Assembly (NCBI GenBank): GCA_021521415.1
Contig: JAIQDT010004999.1
Span: forward strand, 124,001 to 188,000
Source of the DNA: Bidens hawaiensis
Taxonomy: Eukaryota; Streptophyta; Magnoliopsida; Asterales; Asteraceae
Length of the DNA: 64,000 nt
Direction of reading: 5' to 3'
The notes beneath the pieces are model-generated. The model was given only the letters and a program-made list of their open reading frames with translations, was not told the DNA's origin and did no database searches. Shown here piece by piece: positions 56,651 to 64,000 of the stretch. Position numbers and translations under genes: made by a program. Each line of letters opens with the position of its first letter. Within the stretch, counting starts at the first letter, position 1.

Positions 56651-57584
56651 TCTATACTATATATAAAGCAAATGGCAAGGACCTCTTAAAATTTAAGAGA
56701 TACAAGCACTATTGCATAAATTACTTTCTTTAATGCATACAAATTTGAAAATATAGGGGTAATATAGTATTTTAGACATCTTGAACGATTAAGAATATTT
56801 AGTTTAGAAAATAATTACAATTATGATCCTTTAACTTTTAACAAAACTTTTTTAACGTTTGAAGTAGTTACAAATAAACCCCTTAACTTTACTCATTTAT
56901 TTGACATATTTATTTAAAATGTTTATTTCTTCTATATCTTTTAATATATTATGTTTTAAAATAACCCGACTTTACCATTGCAACGTGCTTAATTTGGACG
57001 ACGTTTCAATTTAAGTTTTATTTTATTTTGAGGTGTTTATGATAATGTACAAGTCAATTAAGCATAAGTGCACAACTCAAATATGCACTTATAAACATAA
57101 AATATAATTATAAATTTAACCCTTCAGTTATATTCAACTTTTGTAACTTTAAATTATAATTACCCTTCCACCCTCCTAGTTTATCCATATATTCATCTAT
57201 ATTTCCCTTTTTCTTTTATATATTTGAATATATAAATTTTAATAAATTTCAACCTTACAATCACGACATGTTTATTTTTGTTGACGTTCCGATGTAAGAT
57301 TTACCAAATACATATGTGCATGGTATAAACAAAATTATTTTGTGTCACTTTAAAAGAAGTATAAATTTTGTTGAGTTTTGATCATTTTTTAAAAATATTT
57401 TTTGTTGTTTTGGGTCAAAGATCAAGGACTTTGATAGATCAAAACGTGTTCGAGTTATCATGGACTTTGTTAATATGGTTTGCTATATGGTATCTATATG
57501 ATCTGATCATTACATGTCTTGTAACTAATAAAAATCGTTTAAACATATTATCATCGCCGCAAAATCGCACGGGTATATTGCTAG
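56651..57584 (+). mobile_element. Non-autonomous Helitron-like element
   Basis: The 5' end TCTATACTATATATAAAGC is of the plant Helitron type. The 3' end ATCGCACGGGTATATTGCTAG has CTAG preceded by a GC-rich, partly self-complementary stretch. It sits between A (56650) and T (57585), the expected AT target. There is no RepHel ORF and the interior is AT-rich. Confidence 0.6.
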
Positions 57585-57749
57585 TGTTATTTAATATTTA
57601 TGCTTATTATTTAACGTTATTTAATATTTGTATTTATTTTTAAAAGTTGACGATAAAACTTGAATTAACTATTATTATAATTTAATACAATGTTATTTAA
57701 TACTTGTGTTTATAACTAAGCTATATACGCACAAACATATAAAATCTAC

Positions 57750-58565
57750 CTATACTAATAAATAAAAATAATTATGACACGTGACATTCTGAGATTAATT
57801 CTCACTATCAATTTCCCGCCAAAATCACTTCTCTTCTATTGATGGAAAAAAAATCTTAGTTATAAATATAGTATTGATTATAAATTCAACATTCTGTATT
57901 AATTGGTCATACATTGATTGAATTATTAATGTCATACATTATATTCTAAACATACTTAATATAAAAAATTATTAATATAATAATTACGTGTCTAGATATA
58001 TTTTCTTTAAAATTGGAATGTACATATAAAAGAGTTTATGTTTAAAGAGTACATTAACAATCAATTTTTTGAGACATTTTCATTTTAAAGAAAACTATAA
58101 TAAAAATATTTTTATTAACTTTTTGACAAATATTTAGTCTTAAAAATCATAGTCAAATTTTCCAATATTTATATTTATTATAAGAATATTGTGATAGTTG
58201 AACAATAATGTGTTTATAAGGACATCATTAAAGATGTTCAAAAAAATTTGTTGTCTTTTTTGTCTATAGTCGGGTATCGAATGTATAACATTTTTGTGAA
58301 AAACTACATCTTTCACATCAAAAGACCTCATTATTTTAAATGTGGCTTCCAGTGGTATTATTTCATTATTGTATACTGATGGTAGAACAACTCATTGTCG
58401 ATTTAAAATTTAAATATATTTGATGATATATAACAACTATATATGTAATACATTTTTTTAACATAATATAAAGAGACTTAATTATCTTTTTTTATTTGTA
58501 TTAAATTATTTATTGTAATTTATACATTAATTTATCCCGTATAATACACGGGTTTCTAAAGCTAG
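57750..58565 (+). mobile_element. Possible second Helitron-like element
   Basis: The left part has TCTACCTATACTAATAAA. The right part ends with a hairpin, CCCGTATAATACACGGG, then TTTCTAAAGCTAG. The hairpin-to-CTAG spacing suits a Helitron 3' end, but the base after CTAG is G, not T, and the 5' end is a weaker match. The interior is AT-rich and has no coding capacity. Confidence 0.4.
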
Positions 58566-58944
58566 GGATTAAATATAAAGAGTTGTTAGCGTGTAAAACG
58601 TACAAATAATTAGTTATAGACTGTGTAGCTATTTTTTTTAAATTAGGTAATTTGTTATACATGTTACATAATTACGCGCGGATGAAATCACTGATCTTCC
58701 GCATACTGTTTCCTAATGCTTTTATAACTTTGTAGATTAACGTCCCTTTGTACGTTAACTCACCCGGTATATACACAAAACAGAACATAGAATTTATCCG
58801 GACGGAAAGAGTAAGAGACGTCAATCGATTGATCAAGCTACAGTATATATACTTGTCTTCTAGTCTGGTTTATGCTGTTCCAGTCAATTATGGTTAGAGC
58901 TCTTTTTCTCTTTTTGAATTTGTAGGAACTTAATATTACTTGCT

Positions 58945-59175
58945 CTTCATTTGTGTTCATTTATCGTTTTTTTGTGTTCATTTATCAATTACGTTCGTTT
59001 ATGTTCGCTAACTGTTCCTTTAGATTTTAGACAAACAATCAAAAACGAACATGAACATGTTCATTTTTTAAACAAACGAACATATTGTTAGGTTAAGTGT
59101 TTGTGTTCGTTTAAAGATAAATGAATGAACATGAACATGCCCTTGTTCATTTTCATTTACAAACCTTGACTGTTC
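58945..59175. repeat. GTTCGTTTATGTTCG-type inverted repeat cluster
   Basis: TTACGTTCGTTTATGTTCG on the left and AACGAACATGAACATG-like strings on the right form an imperfect inverted pair. It belongs to the same class as 49757-50215. It lies upstream of the SPP copy, possibly in a leader intron. Confidence 0.5.
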
Positions 59176-59381
59176 AATTGCTCATCTTAATGCTATTGTG
59201 TATAGTAAGCTTTATACAATTTCTTGTAATTCTTCTAAACAATTTGGTACAAGGATAAATGTTTACAGGAATATTCTCTTTTACCTGTGTAAAATGCCTG
59301 TTGCAGATTCTGCTTTTAAGTAGCTAGCAACAAAACTTTTGTGTTTGCTTGTATTTTCACCCGAATCGCTTAGCTTTAACG

Positions 59382-61719
59382 ATGACGAGTGGTGAGCGTG
59401 CTGTGAATGTTTGCTCTAGCAGGTTTATATTTCTTCTTCTAACTAGATCACATCTACATTATTATTATTATTATTTAAATTATTATTAATTTTTAATCAT
59501 TTTGGGGTTACAGGTCTAACTCTGGCACCACTAGTTTTGAAGGTTGATCCAAATATTAATGTCATATTGACCGCATGCCTTACAGTTTTTGTTGGTTGTT
59601 ATCATTCTGTCAAACCAACACCTCCTTCTGTAAGTACACAACCACAGTGTTTTATATCTTTCCATATATTACCTCATTTTATGCTTAAAATGTGGTTTTT
59701 TATTCCACAGGAGACATGTCTAAAGGACATGCCATGCGTTTCCCTTTAGTTGGCAGTGCAATGTTGTTGTCTTTGTTCTTGCTCTTCAAGTTTATGTCAA
59801 AAGACATGGTCAATGCTGTTCTCATAGCCCATTTCTTTGTTCTTGGAATCATTGCCCTTTTGTATGTTCTCTTACATATCTACTTATTTAGGATGCTAAG
59901 CAAGTCAGTTAATTAATATGGGCTAATATTTCATTGTAGGGCGACACTCTTACCTGCAATTAGGCGGTTTTTACCTACCAAGTGGAACGAAGATGTTATT
60001 CATTGGCGTCTCCCATATTTTCACTGTATGCATCCTATATCCATTGTATTCCTCTGTCATATGACTCATATTTGATAGCTTTATATTTTATTTTTTTGAA
60101 GAAAAACATATAATAGTTTATAGCTTTATATATATATTCTGTTCTGAATACAAGCCGCTTATATATATTTTTTTGTACATTTTGTAGGGAATTGAAATGC
60201 TTTCTCTTGGCTCATTCGTAACTGGTGCCATTCTATTGGTAATAAAAGTTTTTTTTTCTTTCTCTCTTGAGTTGTTGTAATTAATAACTATTTTCTTGTT
60301 CCATGATCTAAATGTGCAGGGTGGATTGTTTTTCTATGATATATTTTGGGTCTTTTTTACACCAGTAATGGTCAGTGTCGCCAAATCATTTGATGCACCT
60401 ATAAAGGTAGTTATGTGAGTTTTGGTTGAATATTCTTGTTACTGATTGAAGGTTGGTTTTTTAACAAATGTTTTTAATTATTTTTCAGCTTCTATTCCCA
60501 ACAAGGGATGCTGCACGCCCATTTTCTATGCTTGGTCTTGGTGACATTGTAATTCCGGGTATGACATGTTTAAGATATCCTTGTTGTACTTCATAATTCA
60601 TTTGATGCATTTATGTTTTATTGGCATTAAAACTAAGTCATACATAAGTTAATTGCATATTTAATTTTATACATATGCGTTATAATATTTATTCGAATAC
60701 TTATTTTTATGCATGTAATCAGGCATATTTGTAGCATTGGCACTGAGATTTGATGTGTCAAGAGGGAGAAACAGCCACTACTTCAAAAGTGCTTTCATTG
60801 GATATGCAGTTGGTGTTGTTCTTACAATTGTTGTCATGAACTGGTTTCAAGCTGCACAGGTTGGTTGGTAATTTATACAAAGAGAAAATTGAGCAAATGG
60901 TCTGTGCGGTTTGATCATATTGCAAGTCTGGTCCATAGATTTTTAAAATTGTAAGCGTAGTCCAAACGTTTGTGAGAGGGTTGCACGCTACTCCCCAACG
61001 TTAATCCCAGATAGTTTTTAACGGAGAAAGTGATGCCATGTGTCATTCATGTGAAAGTAATTATGTGTTTTCAAATTTGGAACCCTAATAGAATATAAGA
61101 ATACTCTTTCAAACTCCAGAACTCCTAACATCGACTTCATTAAATTCGATCAATGCAAAATCGAAGGTGATGAATCGACGTTTGGAGTTCTGCAGTTTGA
61201 AAGAATATTTTATCGGGTACCAAATTTGAAAAGACACAATTACCCACACATGAATGACACATAACATCGTTTTTCTGTAAAAAAAACTAACTTGGAACTA
61301 AATGTGCAACCTTCTCACAAGTGTTTCGACTAGGTTTGCAATTTTAAAAATGTAGGGACCAAACATGCAATATGATCAAATCGTAGGGACCATTATTGCA
61401 ATTTTCTTTTGTGCCAAAAAAGGAGTAATGTTTGTTTCATATTGGGCCATAAAATCTAATAGTGTTGGGTTTTGTTTCAGCCTGCTCTGTTGTATATTAT
61501 ACCGGCTGTTATTGGGTTACTGGCTGCTCATTGCATATGGAATGGGGAGGTCAAACCCGTAAGCGTTTCTATAAAATAAAAATCTTCTTGCGTGTGCTTT
61601 TGTCACGTTTTTCTAATATAACGGTTTTGGCCTTTTGGCAGTTGCTGGAGTTTGATGAGTCTAAAACTGGGGATGGTGGTGATGATGTAGATGAGAATAC
61701 AAGCAAGAAAGTAGAGTGA
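59382..61719 (+). pseudogene. SPP: Signal peptide peptidase-like copy, disrupted
   Basis: Exons recognised: 59382-59422, 59514-59629, 59711-59861, 59940-60025, 60188-60238, 60320-60406, 60489-60558, 60723-60859, 61481-61558 and 61642-61719. They encode an intramembrane aspartyl protease of the ER membrane that cleaves signal peptides after release. Both active-site motifs survive: YD in FFYDIFWVFF (exon 60320) and GLGD in MLGLGDIVIP (exon 60489). The PAL-containing segment (PALLYIIP) is also present. Damage: one extra T after the N-terminal ERAVNV codons, one base missing after the first two codons of the third exon, and about 44 residues (one exon's worth) absent between 60025 and 60188, so the flanking exons no longer join in phase. 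Exons after 60188 are all open, so decay is recent, or these are sequence errors. Confidence 0.85.
60883..61407. repeat. Long foldback element in an SPP-copy intron
   Basis: The ends are inverted: AGAAAATTGAGCAAATGGTC at the left, and the complement at the right of AGAAAATTGCAATAATGGTC. The arms share TTTGATCATATTGCA and GTCCAAACNTTTGTGAG with the copy at 35824-36355. It lies in the intron before the exon at 61481. Confidence 0.75.
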
Positions 61720-61944
61720 AAGATTTAGAAAAATACAAATAGGGGAGAAGCTATGGTTTTTCTTTTCTTTTTGGTTAACTTATGCTATAGATAATGTAGT
61801 TAAAAAGATTATAAGGATTTTATTACGTCTTCCTTTTGATATTTCTAGACGTTTAATCTATGGGTGGTTATTCTGGTGGGATTGAGTTGGTTGAGTTATT
61901 CATCGGGTGACTTGACCTATTCACCTTAGCCCATTAAATTGGGA

Positions 61945-62100
61945 TCTGAATCGCTATGGGTGTTAAATAAGTTGAGCCCGAGCTTGACTACGCTTGAGCT
62001 CGGCTCATTTCAAGTTTTATTTTCAAAACTCGAGCTCGACCAATGAATAGTTTTCTAAAGCTCGAGCTTTGGTCGGCTCGACTCGTTTTTTATTGATAGT
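61945..62100. repeat. Fragment of GAGCTCGGCTCG-type element
   Basis: Multiple CGAGCTTGA, GAGCTCGGCTC and CTCGAGCTCG strings, related to the element at 8530-8932. It is shorter and without a clear second terminus. Confidence 0.5.
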
Positions 62101-62178
62101 CAACTTGCTTGTCCCCACACCACCGATCATATATCACTAGTTATATATCAACAAAACACTACATAAAAAGTATATTAG

Positions 62179-62560
62179 TGTTGTAAAACAACGGCCTATT
62201 AACATTATCATAAATGCATATAAACTTAGAATATAGAGAAAATGTGAAGCATAAAAGGGGATAGTTCTTATTCATTAAGAGGTGTGTCAAATACCAAATA
62301 CAAGAGCCACTATTTATATATATAGGGCTAGAATATTAATACAACATAATTAAGGATGTAAGTTATGTATGTGGAAAGTTACCGCATTATGGTTCATTCA
62401 TAACACTCCCTCTTGACTATCCACGTAATGATATACGCTTAGTGATGTTGCCTCCTTTAAAAAAACTTGCTAAGAAAACCCAGTGGGATAAAACCATTGC
62501 TAAGGGAAAAAGAGTGCAACACGTATAATACTTCCCCTCATTTATGCATCTTTAAGTGAC
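62179..62560 (-). mobile_element. Truncated LTR retrotransposon: 3' LTR and adjacent internal sequence
   Basis: On the minus strand the LTR begins TGTTATGAATG (62405) after a CAAGAGGGAG polypurine tract. It has a TATATATAAATAG box near 62305-62320 and probably ends ...ACAACA at 62179. The internal side contains AAACCCAGTGGGATAAAA and GGAAAAAGAGTGCAACA (complement strand context), strings I associate with the 3' region of many plant Copia elements. No second LTR or pol is in view. Confidence 0.55.
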
Positions 62561-64000
62561 GGGTTCTAATCTTCTGCGAAAGTTTATCTAAGACTTGGAG
62601 TTGATAATTTACCACTTGATCTTGTAGTGTACACTTTCTTATTCGATGGAATGATGTACTATCTTCAAGTAAGACTTTCTCATCTGGTAAATAAGTGACT
62701 TGTAATGTGTTTTCTTGTAAATAAATACCACAACATCCATAACTTTGTTATATTACATAACCTACATTAATACGACTAATCAAACCCTTTTTACGAGTTA
62801 GCAAAATATGAATTCATGTATTACATACCTTGCATTTATCAAAATCTTGGTTCGGATCATTTCGGTGACTCTTCACTTGAAACAAATTATATCATATCAA
62901 TAAATAAACAATATGTATAGTTAGCAAAAAAATATTGCATAAATTGCAATAAACTATGGCACAAGTGAATTGATGTAAATTTACCACGAAACGGTGATTC
63001 AATTTGGGTGTTTGAACTTCTGGTTAACAAAAATTACGCCGTTTGGAGCACACCGTTATCAATCAACCTGTATCCTCCTTCTGATCAGAAGTATTAAAAC
63101 ATTAGTTTGAAATTCGGATAAAACTTAACGTCGTTAAGTTTCTTTCAATGGAGGACCAATGAAAGTAATTTTTTTAATGTTGGACCACTAACATGAATAT
63201 TCTCAGTTGAGATTATTATATGTAAATTATTAAAATTATTGAAATCCAATTTACTCATAATATAACCTGTGAAAGTGTGACAACCAAAGATCCATCAAAA
63301 TATCTACTACTCTAATAAAAGAATACCATTTTATGTCACTTGTCACTATCTCAATCATCCTCACATTTTTAAACTCATTTTGTTATTTGGATCCCATGTG
63401 GGTCATTAACTAACCTAAAATAGTCTTATTTTTATGTATATATAAAGTACGTGTCTTAATGTTTATTTATTCCTTCTTTTATTTTTAGCGTCATGTTTAT
63501 CCTTAAATAATAAAATGAAACAATTTAGCTATAGAAAAAAAACATGCCAAATGGGATTGAAGTGGTCGGAACATTGCTTTATTATTATTATTAGTATTAG
63601 TATTTTCATGTATATAAAATAAAAATCAATTAAAATACTTTCTTTCTTGAAAATTTTCATTATATACATTTGACTACATTTTCATAAATTTGTTTATCGA
63701 CATACTAACCATTTAAATTTATTCTTTTGGTTTAATTTGGAAAGATAGAATCATGAAGCTCTTTTCTTAGCTATCATATATATAACTAGCTTTTATTCTC
63801 TGTAATACGGAGTTGTTTTATATTATTCATTTCTAATATTAATATATTTTTTTAGATTTAAATTTTATTTATTGTAAAAAAATTATTAATATACTTAGGA
63901 TTTGATGATGAACGGGTTTCACAAATAAATGAGATGTTATAACCCGATTTAAAAGCTATATGAGTTTGATGAGACCCACAACCTGCTTTTTGTTACTATA
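62561..64000. other. AT-rich spacer
   Basis: No gene or well-bounded element is recognised. A Helitron-like 5' string (TCTACTACTCTAATAAAAG) starts near 63302 but no matching 3' end was found in the window. Confidence 0.4.

Noticed and set aside
59382..59422. SPP translation from a downstream ATG to bypass the exon 1 frameshift
   Set aside because: It restores exons 1-2 only. The third exon's missing base then gives a stop after about 13 codons.
60026..60187. Missing SPP exon hidden in the intron
   Set aside because: I read this stretch in all forward frames and saw no segment resembling the expected ~44 residues. It is AT-rich intron sequence only.
63302..63790. Third Helitron
   Set aside because: Only a 5'-like TCTACTACTCTAATAAA string is present. 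The CTAG near 63786 lacks a preceding hairpin.

Overview
This is nuclear DNA of a flowering plant, most likely an asterid eudicot. Genes have many short GT-AG introns and AT-rich spacers, and about two thirds of the window is transposon-derived. An Asteraceae-like source is my inference from the retroelement and SINE types; no species-diagnostic sequence was identified.

Three cellular genes are recognised. (1) 4.87-7.92 kb, minus strand: a six-exon plant RNA-binding protein with one N-terminal RRM (271 codons). (2) 34.78-51.59 kb, minus strand: COG3, a subunit of the conserved oligomeric Golgi tethering complex. Its 24 coding exons all join in phase (780 aa), although the eighth coding intron has grown to about 9 kb through retroelement insertions. 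(3) 59.38-61.72 kb, plus strand: a signal peptide peptidase (SPP) copy. It keeps both catalytic Asp motifs but has two 1-nt frameshifts and lacks one exon, so it looks like a young pseudogene. A weak candidate small gene lies at 0.49-0.72 kb.

Mobile DNA, left to right: a tRNA-like SINE beside a foldback hairpin (0.76-1.09 kb); a 393-bp non-autonomous retroelement (2.05-2.44 kb) whose sister copy is at 55.70-56.08 kb; and a nested pair of LTR retrotransposons filling 10.0-34.4 kb. The outer member is a Ty3/gypsy, probably Tat-type, element (TSD GCTAT, LTRs 1060 and 867 bp) that carries an intron-containing antisense gene with its own TATA box. A 12.25-kb Sirevirus-like Copia element (TSD ATTAT, LTRs 398 bp) sits inside its pol gene. 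That inner element has gag-stop-pol, an envelope-like third ORF, and dozens of GCGAAGTT/AACTTCGC half-sites confined to its non-coding parts.

The large COG3 intron holds a gag-less Copia element (TSD AGTTA, 179-bp LTRs) with a 278-bp tandem duplication, and next to it a near-complete RTE-type LINE. The 3' end of this LINE matches the 3' end of the two ~390-bp elements, which suggests an autonomous/non-autonomous partnership. Just upstream of COG3 is a 2.4-kb solo LTR (TSD TTTAC). The right flank holds long foldback elements, two Helitron-like insertions, the SPP copy and fragments of other repeats. COG3 is therefore enclosed by LTR sequences on both sides and inflated from within, yet its coding exons appear unbroken.
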